64,000 nucleotides of DNA from Lachnospiraceae bacterium (GTDB lineage: Bacteria; Bacillota; Clostridia; Lachnospirales; Lachnospiraceae), in NCBI GenBank assembly GCA_029225065.1, contig JAQXVT010000055.1, positions 1 to 64,000 of the forward strand. The letters run 5' to 3'. This document shows positions 36,033-47,046 of this stretch, in pieces. The notes below the pieces were generated by a model. The model searched no databases. It had not been told where the DNA came from and saw only the letters and a list, made by a program, of their open reading frames with translations. Numbering within the stretch: position 1 is the first letter of the stretch; every line of letters starts with the position of its first letter. The position numbers and the translations under genes were made by a program.

Positions 36033-37520
36033 TTACTTCTTATTATACCGCGCAATGCACAGCGTCATTTTAGTTTTCTCATTTAAAAGGAACGTCTTCT
36101 CCATCCGGAAATTATCATATCTGCGAACCGCCTCCGCCGCATACTGCGGATAAGCCGCATACAGGATCACAATTCCCCCGTCATTTAAATGCTGCTGCGC
36201 CTTTTCAAAAAAGTCAAGGTAAAGATGGTGGATCTCCTCTTTTGGTCTGGTTCCGCTTACCTGCGGCAGATCCGTAATGATCTCATCAAACAGATAATCG
36301 TGTTCAAACGTAAAAAAGTCACGCTGAATATAATTGACCCGGCAATTTGCCCGGGCCGTGTTGCTCTTTGCCTTTTCGATCGCGTCCCCGAAAATATCAA
36401 GCCCGTACATCGTCTTTGCAGCAAGCGCACGGTTCCTCTCAATCAGCAGCGTCCCGACTCCGCAGAACGGATCCAATATCTGTGCATCCTCTTTCATCCA
36501 CGGTCTGGCCAGTTGTACACAGAGCGCTGCATTGACCGGCTTCATCGAAGAACCGATGCTTTCCTTCCGGTAAGCAAATCTCCGGTCTTCAATTGTATAC
36601 AGCCGCAGAAACGCTGCCATCGTCCCATCTTTTTTCATTAAAAGCCGAATCTCCGCCTCGTAATTTGAAACGGAATTGATCCAGGATGCCTGTGATTCCT
36701 GTTCCAATGCATCTGAAACTTTGCGGATCCAGACGCCTTTCTTCGCCTCCTCCAGCCCCTTCGGCTCAATCCGGAAATAATAAGGTGCCTTTCCATCATG
36801 AAGACGTGCCATCAGATCCGTCATCTCGGAGGCCGCAAGCTGTTTTCCAATCTCCTCCGGTGCATTTACCGGCAGAGACTTTGTTCTTATCGGAAACAGC
36901 AGCTCGGAATACGTACGCACAGGAAGGATTTTTCCAATCCTGGCATCCTTAATCCGGATACCTCCCTTCAGAAGCGTATGCGTTCCCTCTTTGATTCCTT
37001 CCGCAACCGCCCTCGTCTGTTCTCTGTTCACAAGCAAAAGCATCGATTCCTCTTGATCATAGCCGGTAAATGGATGTGGCTGCGGTTTGCGGTGTTTCAG
37101 CAAAATCCCCTGCAGCATCCGCATCTCTGCGCTGATATGCTTTTTCTCCTCCGGAAGCAGTTCTTTTGTGCGCAGCCGCTCAAGCTGTTCTTCCATTTCA
37201 TCCAGATATGGCTCACAATCCATCTCGCCGATTGCTTTCAGATAATCCGGCCGAACAAACAATGTCTGCTCTTTTTTATATGCGTCAAAAAGAATCGGAA
37301 GTACATCTTCCGATTCCATTTCACCAAGCAGCAGCGCCGCATTTTTTCTCACTTTCGGATCCTCGTGTTCCAGCAGACGGCACAGCACGGTAAAATCGCC
37401 GCCGAGCAGATAGGCAAACGCCCGCTTTTCTTTCTCGTCTTTCACCGCGCTTCGCAGTGCAATCAGATTTGCTCTCGTCTCTTTTCCCGCACAAACCGCC
37501 TCATAGTATTCTCTAATCAT
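36033..37520 (-). CDS. HEAT-repeat / THUMP-like RNA methyltransferase fusion
   Basis: This 495-residue protein combines N-terminal helical HEAT-like repeats (about residues 1-130; LLEHEDPKVRKNAALLLGEM, AYKKEQTLFVRPDYLKAIGEM) with a middle part that may be THUMP-like (HTLLKGGIRIKDARIGKILP) and a C-terminal SAM-dependent methyltransferase of the UPF0020/Trm14 type. Motif I is ILDPFCGVGTLLIER; the motif IV position reads TDLPQVSG rather than NPPY. It probably modifies RNA; substrate unknown. The start at 37520 overlaps the stop of the upstream amidase gene (ATGA), so the two are translationally coupled. Confidence 0.75.
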   Translation of the reverse strand: MIREYYEAVCAGKETRANLIALRSAVKDEKEKRAFAYLLGGDFTVLCRLLEHEDPKVRKNAALLLGEMESEDVLPILFDAYKKEQTLFVRPDYLKAIGEMDCEPYLDEMEEQLERLRTKELLPEEKKHISAEMRMLQGILLKHRKPQPHPFTGYDQEESMLLLVNREQTRAVAEGIKEGTHTLLKGGIRIKDARIGKILPVRTYSELLFPIRTKSLPVNAPEEIGKQLAASEMTDLMARLHDGKAPYYFRIEPKGLEEAKKGVWIRKVSDALEQESQASWINSVSNYEAEIRLLMKKDGTMAAFLRLYTIEDRRFAYRKESIGSSMKPVNAALCVQLARPWMKEDAQILDPFCGVGTLLIERNRALAAKTMYGLDIFGDAIEKAKSNTARANCRVNYIQRDFFTFEHDYLFDEIITDLPQVSGTRPKEEIHHLYLDFFEKAQQHLNDGGIVILYAAYPQYAAEAVRRYDNFRMEKTFLLNEKTKMTLCIARYNKK

Positions 37521-38260
37521 TTTTCCGCTGCCTCTCTGCATTCTTCAATATAATTCATCACATCGCCCTTGAACTCTTCCCATTTGTCTTCATGTTCCAC
37601 GTAATAAAGCGGACACTCTTTTCCGGTCACATCATAGTGACGGATGATGTGATCCCGATCGAGACCGTATTTGTCAACCAGCCAAGCCGTCAGATGCACC
37701 AGCGACTGGTATGTATTCTCCGTGAAACGCCCTGTCGTATCCAGGTGACAGTTTTCGATCGAAACAGAAAGATGGTTCATGGAGTTCGAGGCATACGCGA
37801 TCTCTCCTGGCGGCACACACTCGATAATCTCTCCTTCAAGGCCTACGATGAAATTTGCACTCATCGAAACGTCCTGCAGATCCTTCAGGCTTTCAAAATA
37901 GTCATGATTCTGCTGCGCCGTCGTCTTCGGATTTGCAAGGTAATGAATGACCACATAATCCACCGAATCTACATTTTCACCCGGTCTCGAGAAATCGTTG
38001 ATCGTAAGCAATTGTTCATCAATATCCGGACGCGGCACAAGCCCTTTCTCCGTCTGCGCTTCTGTATGTGGCTCCGTCTCAAATACAAATGGTTCTGTAC
38101 TGTCAAGCAGCGAATCAACCTCTTTATCATCCTTTGGAATCAGATACAGCAGAATCGCAATTGCAACGGCCGTAAAAACAATCGCTGCCGTCCAGATCAG
38201 CACTCTGCCAATTCTTATCTTTCCAGGCTCTCTTTCTTTTTTTGTTTTTCCGTTTTTCAT
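37517..38260 (-). CDS. N-acetylmuramoyl-L-alanine amidase, membrane-anchored
   Basis: This 247-residue protein has an N-terminal transmembrane anchor (VLIWTAAIVFTAVAIAILLYLI, given as residues ~20-41), a Glu/Thr-rich linker, and an amidase_2/PGRP domain from about residue 95. Zinc ligands are visible as His in YVVIHYLAN, His in IIRHYDVTGKECP and the nearby Cys. These enzymes cleave the lactyl-amide bond between MurNAc and L-Ala in peptidoglycan. It should act outside the membrane. GGAGG lies 6 nt before the ATG. The following methyltransferase gene overlaps by four bases, an unusual pairing. Confidence 0.9.
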   Translation of the reverse strand: MKNGKTKKEREPGKIRIGRVLIWTAAIVFTAVAIAILLYLIPKDDKEVDSLLDSTEPFVFETEPHTEAQTEKGLVPRPDIDEQLLTINDFSRPGENVDSVDYVVIHYLANPKTTAQQNHDYFESLKDLQDVSMSANFIVGLEGEIIECVPPGEIAYASNSMNHLSVSIENCHLDTTGRFTENTYQSLVHLTAWLVDKYGLDRDHIIRHYDVTGKECPLYYVEHEDKWEEFKGDVMNYIEECREAAEK

Positions 38261-38380
38261 AGTTCCTCCGTGTATCCTGCATTCTCTGCTTTCCCGTTTC
38301 AGTTAACCTACAGATAAAAACAGTATACAACATTTCCTGCATATATGCATCTTTTTTTTCATGGTTTTATATTAAAAACT

Positions 38381-38441
38381 ACTGTTCAGAGCCAACTTCC
38401 AAAATGCTGCGCATTTCGTCGATGCGGCGTATCCGAACAGT
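38381..38441. repeat. Second intergenic repeat family, copy 2, with 7-bp terminal inverted repeats
   Basis: A core at 38385-38434 matches copy 1 at 6419-6468 (TTCAGAG, TCCAAAATG, TTCGTCGATGC, TATCC). ACTGTTC at the left and GAACAGT at the right make a 61-bp unit with inverted ends. It lies between the guaB terminator and the amidase gene start. Confidence 0.65.
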
Positions 38442-38446
38442 AACCA

Positions 38447-38481
38447 TAAAAATGGCAGGCATCCGTTTCCGGCCGCCTGCC
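38447..38481 (-). terminator. Terminator of guaB
   Basis: On the minus strand GGCAGGC and GCCTGCC form a 7-bp stem with inner GC pairing, followed by A and five U, 20 bp after the guaB stop. Confidence 0.85.
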
Positions 38482-38499
38482 GACAAAATAACCATTGTT

Positions 38500-39993
<1,494 letters not shown>

Positions 39994-40010
39994 TCATGCT
40001 TTGAATACTT

Positions 40011-40039
40011 ACTCTAACAAATTCGCTTTTCAATGTCAA
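40011..40039 (-). promoter_or_regulatory. Promoter of guaB
   Basis: On the minus strand TTGACA (40034-40039) and TAGAGT (40011-40016) are separated by 17 bp, giving a leader of about 50 nt. Confidence 0.75.
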
Positions 40040-40088
40040 CTGCAAATTTTAATTTTTAACTGAATTGCTGTTTTAAACAGCCAACACA

Positions 40089-40130
40089 AAAGCAGGATTT
40101 GTCAAACCTGTCGGTCTGTCAGATCCTGCC
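40089..40130 (-). terminator. Terminator of the DUF6106-like gene
   Basis: On the minus strand GCAGGAT and ATCCTGC form a stem with additional inner pairs and are followed by U4, just after the stop at 40137. Confidence 0.75.
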
Positions 40131-40136
40131 TTCCTA

Positions 40137-40637
40137 CTAGTACAAATTCACTTTGCGCGGTGCGATCCGGCGGATATCACTGATAATCGAATCTTCCAGT
40201 TCCACGCGGATCATCTCCTGTCCTTTTTCTTTGTTGAATACGAGCAGATAGCTTTTTACCTGCGGATCCAGAGACGTATAATCGTTGATCTTCACGCCCT
40301 GCTTGTTCTTATAGGAATCGATTGCATGAGAATCTGACGGTGCCAGAATCTCAAGCTCTGCCATATCGTAAGTACCCATTTTTTTCCGTTTCTGTCTGGA
40401 ATAGATCGCGTCGATATCCAGCTCTCCGTTCACATACAGATACTCATACTCCACCTCAAACTTTGGTACCACAAAATAATCCACTGCGATCAGAATTGCT
40501 CCGACAATCAGCAGCGGCCACATCAGAAGTCCGGCCACCAGACTTAAAACGGTCAGTCCGATCAGTGCACCTTTCAGTACCCGCATTCCCACCGGTGTCT
40601 GTCTTTTCACCAGTATTTCTTTGTAAGAGTCATTCAT
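40137..40637 (-). CDS. Small membrane protein, DUF6106-like
   Basis: A 166-residue protein with two closely spaced transmembrane helices (about residues 19-38 and 40-56) and a C-terminal soluble domain of about 105 residues (FEVEYEYLYVNGELDIDAIYSR, KYLLVFNKEKGQEMIRVELED-like strands). The layout resembles the DUF6106 family of Lachnospiraceae; function unknown. The start has GGAGGGTGACAAA before ATG. It follows the next gene (40663-41439) by 25 bp and is probably in one operon with it. Confidence 0.75.
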   Translation of the reverse strand: MNDSYKEILVKRQTPVGMRVLKGALIGLTVLSLVAGLLMWPLLIVGAILIAVDYFVVPKFEVEYEYLYVNGELDIDAIYSRQKRKKMGTYDMAELEILAPSDSHAIDSYKNKQGVKINDYTSLDPQVKSYLLVFNKEKGQEMIRVELEDSIISDIRRIAPRKVNLY

Positions 40638-40662
40638 TTTGTCACCCTCCGTTGTATTTTCT

Positions 40663-41439
40663 CTAATCTTCTGCTGTCACACCTGTACCGCCTAACAGAT
40701 AATCAAGGAACTCCACCGCCGTATCCGTGTGCTTGCTGTTGCCAAGAATCACTGCATAGACCGGCTCATCATAATAGGCATTGAATTCCTTTATCACCAG
40801 TGCGTCCTGCATCTTCAGTGCAACCGGAACTTCTGTGCCGCCTGATGTATTTTCCTGCGCAGAAATTGTCTCAGCCGTATCAGAAGACGTGGTATCTGCT
40901 TCCGACTCTGTCTGCTTCTCGACCTCGCCGTACACCAGCAGGTCAGACCAGTCCGCCAGCTGCTCCTTCGTCAGAATCGTAGTGAGATCGGCAAACGCCC
41001 CGGAACCGTCGTACTTGTCATACGCCGACTGATTCAGCAGAAGCACATCCACATCGCCCGCCGCGATATACGCTGTCATCTTCATCTGGTTTGCCGTGCC
41101 ATAGTTTGACATATCTTCGTCATCCAGCGTCGTCATCGTATCCACATGGATCTCATCCTTCTCGCCAATGCCGCCAAGATATGCTGCAAAATCTGATGCT
41201 ATCGCATCTCCATCCGCATCCAACGCGTTGCAGTTAATAAAATAGGCATTCAACAGCGTGTTGATCTGCATGTTGTGATAGATACTCACGCCAATCGAAA
41301 TTGCCAGAATCACACCTGCTATCGCCACCATCAACGGCTTATAGTAATCCCAGATGTAAACAATCCTCTCTCCCCACGAAAGCTTTGACAGTTTTTTCCA
41401 TTCCTCACGTATCGTCTCCCGAATCGATCTGTCGTCCAT
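40663..41439 (-). CDS. Membrane-anchored protein of unknown function
   Basis: A 258-residue protein: cytoplasmic N-terminus with basic and acidic residues (about 1-32), one transmembrane helix (about 35-55, MVAIAGVILAISIGVSIY), and an extracellular domain that reads like part of a substrate-binding fold (DVDVLLLNQSAYDKYDGSGAFADLTTIL, then VYAVILGNSKHTDTAVEFLDYLL near the C-terminus). A Ser/Thr/Glu-rich linker lies near 175-200. I do not recognise the family. It is upstream of and probably cotranscribed with the DUF6106-like gene. The ATG has AAGGAG 8 nt upstream. Confidence 0.75.
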   Translation of the reverse strand: MDDRSIRETIREEWKKLSKLSWGERIVYIWDYYKPLMVAIAGVILAISIGVSIYHNMQINTLLNAYFINCNALDADGDAIASDFAAYLGGIGEKDEIHVDTMTTLDDEDMSNYGTANQMKMTAYIAAGDVDVLLLNQSAYDKYDGSGAFADLTTILTKEQLADWSDLLVYGEVEKQTESEADTTSSDTAETISAQENTSGGTEVPVALKMQDALVIKEFNAYYDEPVYAVILGNSKHTDTAVEFLDYLLGGTGVTAED

Positions 41440-41482
41440 TCCACTACTCCTTCATTTGTACGCTTTCGTTCCAGTTTAACAC

Positions 41483-41518
41483 AAATGAGGGTAAACTGTC
41501 CATGGTTTACCCTCATTT
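41483..41518. terminator. Perfect hairpin between groL and the next gene
   Basis: AAATGAGGGTAAAC and GTTTACCCTCATTT form a perfect 14-bp stem with an 8-nt loop, 40 bp after the groL stop. The U tract on the minus strand is short and interrupted (UUUGUGUU), so termination may be partial. Confidence 0.7.
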
Positions 41519-41556
41519 TATAAAGATTTAATCGAATCTCCGTTTGTCTGTTCGGA

Positions 41557-43221
<1,665 letters not shown>

Positions 43222-43278
43222 TTATTCTCTGAATCTCCGTTTTTGATTTTCAGACCATGCGTCTGCATCAATCTTTTA

Positions 43279-43566
43279 TTAGCCTTCTACAACAGCAAGA
43301 ATATCATTCTGTCTTACAATGATGTACTCTTCGTCACCAAGCTTTACTTCATTTCCTGAATACTTGGAGTAAATAACCTTGTCGCCAACCTTTACCTGCA
43401 TGGTAACTTCTTTTCCGTCAACGACTCCGCCCGGGCCTACTGCGATAACTTCAGCTTCCTGCGGCTTCTCCTGTGTCTTGCTTGCCAGAATGATTCCGGA
43501 TTTTGTCTTTTCTTCTGCCTCATACTGCTTTAATACAACTCTGTCACCCAACGGTACTAATTTCAT
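43279..43566 (-). CDS. groS: Co-chaperonin GroES (Hsp10)
   Basis: GroES caps the GroEL ring. The 95-residue protein starts MKLVPLGDRVVLKQYEAEEKTKSG, the conserved Hsp10 opening, with the flexible loop (ILASKTQEKPQEAEVIAVGPG) and the C-terminal YSKYSGNEVKLG...ILA. The start has AAGGAGG 8 nt upstream. It is the first gene of groESL. Confidence 0.98.
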   Translation of the reverse strand: MKLVPLGDRVVLKQYEAEEKTKSGIILASKTQEKPQEAEVIAVGPGGVVDGKEVTMQVKVGDKVIYSKYSGNEVKLGDEEYIIVRQNDILAVVEG

Positions 43567-43617
43567 ATCTGATTCCTCCTTAGATGATTAAATTCTCTTT
43601 CATTTTTTCTTTCTTTA

Positions 43618-43644
43618 TTAGCACTCACTAGCATCGAGTGCTAA
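43618..43644. promoter_or_regulatory. CIRCE operator (HrcA binding site)
   Basis: TTAGCACTC-N9-GAGTGCTAA is an exact CIRCE match. It lies just after the transcription start predicted from the promoter at 43656-43684, so HrcA should repress groESL at normal temperature. hrcA itself is not in the window. Confidence 0.98.
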
Positions 43645-43655
43645 CCAACACAGAT

Positions 43656-43684
43656 ATAATAGTGAAATTGTGTTAATATTGCAA
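43656..43684 (-). promoter_or_regulatory. Promoter of groESL
   Basis: On the minus strand TTGCAA (43679-43684) and TATTAT (43656-43661) are separated by 17 bp, with the CIRCE operator immediately downstream. Confidence 0.85.
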
Positions 43685-43772
43685 CTTCCGTAAAGTCTGG
43701 ATTTTTCCAGTTTTTTTCTTTTATACTCTTATTATCTCTTTTTTACTCTGTTTTTCTTACCTATCCATATTT

Positions 43773-43925
43773 TTATTTAAATTTTGTCCCGGACGGATCA
43801 ATCTCATGCGAAACTCCAAGAGCAGTAAAATAACTTTTCTGTATCTGCCATGTGCCCCTGATACTGATTACATAAACATCCCTTGGGTCAGGCAAAAAAC
43901 TGCCGCAGAAAAATGATTTTCTCAT
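43773..43925 (-). other. 50-codon open frame of unknown status between codY and groS
   Basis: An ATG at 43925 opens a frame of 50 codons to the TAA at 43773. The second half reads protein-like (RDVYVISIRGTWQIQKSYFT, then GVSHEIDPSGTKFK), but its start lies inside the codY terminator hairpin and no good ribosome binding site precedes it. It may be a decayed gene tail, a conserved intergenic repeat, or chance. I do not recognise it. Confidence 0.25.
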
Positions 43926-43938
43926 TTCTCTGCGGCAG
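43894..43938 (-). terminator. Terminator of codY
   Basis: On the minus strand CTGCCGCAG pairs with CTGCGGCAG and the stem extends inward (AGAAATGA/TCATTTTT), followed by six U, 60 bp after the codY stop. Confidence 0.9.
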
Positions 43939-43999
43939 CTTCTCTCCTGCAGCTTTATCCTCAGACTTTCTGCAGGTGTTTTTCTTTCGCTTTTTGTTC

Positions 44000-44782
44000 T
44001 CAGATATTTTTACTCTTGCGGATCTCCGCCAGTTCGTCAAACACAACGTCATTGAGTACCTTAATATACGTACCCTTCATGCCGGAAGATCTGGACTCGA
44101 TTACGCCTGCACTTTCAAACTTGCGAAGTGCATTGACAATGACAGATCTTGTAATTCCCACACGGTCTGCGATCTTGCTCGCCACCAGAATTCCTTCTGT
44201 TCCGTCAAGCTCATCAAAAATATGGATGATCGCTTCCATCTCGGAAAAGGAAAGTGTGCTGATTGCAGACTTCACGATCTGCACCTTGCGGTTCTCTTCT
44301 GCATTCTCTTCGTTCACGGAACGCATCATCTCCAGGCCGACTACCGTTGTGCCGTATTCACTCAGGATAATATCGTCGATCTCGTACTGGCTTCCGTACT
44401 TATACATAAATACGGTACCAAGCCGTTCACCGGCAATGTCGATCGGATTGATAATCGCCTGATACTTTCGGACATTCTCGTCTTCAAATCCAAGCGTCTC
44501 CAGGTTCACGTTTTCTTTTGTGGAAAGTACGCCAAGAAGACGATCGTTGAGCAGCGGATCAATAAAACCGCCCACCTTATCCACGATCAACTCGCCGATT
44601 TCATCAACGCCATCGCACAAACCAACTCCCAGCACCTTGCCCTTTCGGCTGATCACAAGGATATTGGAATTCAGGATGCCAGTAAGTACGTCACAGATAT
44701 CGTTGAACACGACCTTACTGGTATTGTTGTTATGCAGGAGCTGGTTTATCTTCCTGGTTTTATCCAGTAACTGTACACTCAT
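44000..44782 (-). CDS. codY: GTP- and branched-chain-amino-acid-sensing repressor CodY
   Basis: CodY is the global nutrient regulator of low-GC Gram-positive bacteria; it binds isoleucine and GTP and represses amino-acid and central metabolism genes in rich conditions. The 260-residue protein has the N-terminal GAF domain (MSVQLLDKTRKINQLL ... YGSQYEIDDIILSEY) and the C-terminal winged helix (VASKIADRVGITRSVIVNALRKFESAGVIESRSSG; landmark ITRSVIVNALRK). The start has GGAGG 7 nt upstream. It lies just downstream of topA, recalling the dprA-topA-...-codY cluster of Bacillus with the middle genes missing. Confidence 0.98.
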   Translation of the reverse strand: MSVQLLDKTRKINQLLHNNNTSKVVFNDICDVLTGILNSNILVISRKGKVLGVGLCDGVDEIGELIVDKVGGFIDPLLNDRLLGVLSTKENVNLETLGFEDENVRKYQAIINPIDIAGERLGTVFMYKYGSQYEIDDIILSEYGTTVVGLEMMRSVNEENAEENRKVQIVKSAISTLSFSEMEAIIHIFDELDGTEGILVASKIADRVGITRSVIVNALRKFESAGVIESRSSGMKGTYIKVLNDVVFDELAEIRKSKNI

Positions 44783-44827
44783 GTCAAACCTCCTCTACAC
44801 ACATCAGATGCTTTTCTGCTATTTTTT

Positions 44828-44856
44828 ATATTAACATATAATTTTCAGAAAATCAA
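44828..44856 (-). promoter_or_regulatory. Promoter of codY
   Basis: On the minus strand TTGATT (44851-44856) and TAATAT (44828-44833) are separated by 17 bp, with the CodY box at 44840-44854 filling the spacer and part of the -35 box. Confidence 0.75.
44840..44854. promoter_or_regulatory. CodY box in the codY promoter
   Basis: AATTTTCAGAAAATC matches the established CodY motif AATTTTCWGAAAATT at 14 of 15 positions. Its position between -35 and -10 predicts negative autoregulation. Confidence 0.85.
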
Positions 44857-44917
44857 TGTATATTGTGTATATTGGCAAATTTTTTCTGATAGTTCAGCCA
44901 TATAAGAAATCAACCGG

Positions 44918-46999
44918 CTATTTTTCCTGCTCTTCCTCTGTTTTTTCACAAATATAGCCGCACATTTTGTCTGCGCAGACCAGGCGATTGCCCTTTTCTA
45001 CCATATATCCGCCGCACTGCGGGCATTTCTTTGCCACCGGCTTCTGCCATGACATGAAATCGCAGTCCGGATTGCCCTCACAGCCGTAGTATCTTCTTCC
45101 CTTTTTCGTCTTTCGGATTACGATATCCTTTCCGCATTTCGGGCAGGCTACCCCGATTTTTTCCAGGTACGGCTTCGTATTGCGACAGTCAGGGAAGCCC
45201 GGGCAGGCAAGGAATTTTCCATGCGGCCCATATTTGATCACCATATTTCTGCCGCACTCCTCACAGACAACATCGGTCACTTCGTCTGCAATTTCCACCT
45301 TCTCCAGGTTCTTTTCGGCCTCCTGAACCGCCTCATCCAGATCTGGATAGAAGTTTTCCACTACCGTCTTCCAGTGAATCTTGCCTTCACCGATCGAGTC
45401 AAGCAGTGACTCCATGTTTGCAGTAAAGTTCACATCCACAATACTCGGAAACGCGTCCTTCATGATATTGTTGACGACTTCTCCAAGCTCCGTCATATAG
45501 AGATTTTTATTTTCCTTCGTGACGTACCGTCTCGCAATGATCGTTGTGATGGTCGGCGCGTACGTACTCGGACGGCCGATTCCTTTCTCCTCCAGTGCAC
45601 GTACCAGAGATGCCTCCGTGTAATGTGCCGGCGGCTGTGTAAAATGCTGACGACTGTCAAGCTCTGAGAGCTTCAGTTCCATACCCGGCTCAATGTTTCC
45701 GGTAATTACATTGTTTTCCTCTTTTGCATCTTCACTTTCTGTGTACACACTCCGGAATCCATCAAACGCAAGGCGCGATGCAGATGCATTGAACCGATAA
45801 CCGGCAGCTCCGATCCGCACCGCTGTCGTCTCATAGCGTGCCGGCGTCATCCGGCTTGCCGCAAATCGTTTCCAGATCAGCTGGTACAGGCGGAACTGAT
45901 CTCTTCCAAGGGATTCCTTCATCTCTGCCGGAGTTCTGGAAAGGTCAGTCGGACGAATCGCCTCATGTGCATCCTGAATCTTCTTTCCATCATTAGCAGC
46001 GGCAACACATTCTGCCACATACTCCGCTCCGTACTGCTCCTCAATATATGCTCTCGCTGCCGCATCTGCTTCCTCCGAAATTCGGGTAGAATCCGTACGC
46101 AAATACGTGATCAGTCCGACAGTACCGCTTTCTTTCAGCTCCACGCCCTCATAGAGCTGCTGCGCAAGACGCATCGTTTTCTGCGTCGAAAAATTCAGAA
46201 CATTCGCTGCTTCCTGCTGCAGCGTACTTGTCGTAAACGGTGCCGGCGCTTTTTTCATGCGCTCGCCTTTTTTCACCTCTTCTACCACATACGCAGCATT
46301 TTCCAGTGCTTTTTTGATTGCATCCATCTGCTCTGCCGACTCAATCGGCAGTTTTTTGTCTTTTCCGTAAAATTTCGCGGCAAGCGGCTTCTTCTCACCC
46401 GGTACTGTCAGCATCGCATCCAGCGTCCAGTACTCTTCCGGGATAAATGCATTGATTTCATCCTCCCGGTCTCCGATAATGCGCAGTGCAACTGACTGCA
46501 CACGTCCGGCACTCAGGCCCCGCTTTACCTTCTGCCAGAGCAGCGGGCTGATCCGGTAACCCACCATACGGTCCAGAATCCTTCGCGTCTGCTGTGCATC
46601 TACCAGATCCATATCGATCGGGCGCGCATGCTTTAAAGATTCCTTGACCGCACTTTTCGTGATCTCGTTGAATGTGATTCGCATTTTCTTCGTCTCATCC
46701 AGCTTCAGCGCCTCGGCCAGATGCCACGAAATTGCCTCTCCTTCCCGGTCAGGGTCCGTTGCGAGATAGACTTTATCTGCTTTCTTCTCCGCTTTGCGCA
46801 GCGCCGCGAGAATGTCGCCCTTTCCTCTTATTGTAATATATTTCGGTTCGTAATCGTGCTCGACATCCACTCCGAGACGGCTCTTCGGAAGATCCCTTAC
46901 GTGTCCGTTTGAAGCCAGCACTTCATAATTCGATCCCAGAAATTTTTTGATCGTTTTTACCTTCGCCGGTGACTCCACGATCACCAAATATTTCGGCAT
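44918..46999 (-). CDS. topA: DNA topoisomerase I
   Basis: TopA relaxes negative supercoils through a transient 5'-phosphotyrosine. The 693-residue type IA enzyme has the Toprim domain (IVESPAKVKTIKKFLG, DPDREGEAISWHLA near residues 80-93), the active-site Tyr in LITYLRTDSTRIS near residue 298, and three C-terminal zinc-finger domains with four Cys each (CEECGRN...C, CPKCGKD...C, CPQCGGY...C). The start has GGAGGTTATTGCT ATG. It is the third gene of comM-dprA-topA. Confidence 0.98.
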   Translation of the reverse strand: MPKYLVIVESPAKVKTIKKFLGSNYEVLASNGHVRDLPKSRLGVDVEHDYEPKYITIRGKGDILAALRKAEKKADKVYLATDPDREGEAISWHLAEALKLDETKKMRITFNEITKSAVKESLKHARPIDMDLVDAQQTRRILDRMVGYRISPLLWQKVKRGLSAGRVQSVALRIIGDREDEINAFIPEEYWTLDAMLTVPGEKKPLAAKFYGKDKKLPIESAEQMDAIKKALENAAYVVEEVKKGERMKKAPAPFTTSTLQQEAANVLNFSTQKTMRLAQQLYEGVELKESGTVGLITYLRTDSTRISEEADAAARAYIEEQYGAEYVAECVAAANDGKKIQDAHEAIRPTDLSRTPAEMKESLGRDQFRLYQLIWKRFAASRMTPARYETTAVRIGAAGYRFNASASRLAFDGFRSVYTESEDAKEENNVITGNIEPGMELKLSELDSRQHFTQPPAHYTEASLVRALEEKGIGRPSTYAPTITTIIARRYVTKENKNLYMTELGEVVNNIMKDAFPSIVDVNFTANMESLLDSIGEGKIHWKTVVENFYPDLDEAVQEAEKNLEKVEIADEVTDVVCEECGRNMVIKYGPHGKFLACPGFPDCRNTKPYLEKIGVACPKCGKDIVIRKTKKGRRYYGCEGNPDCDFMSWQKPVAKKCPQCGGYMVEKGNRLVCADKMCGYICEKTEEEQEK

Positions 47000-47046
47000 A
47001 GCAATAACCTCCTAATGAAACAGACAAATCCATCCTTGGTATTTCC

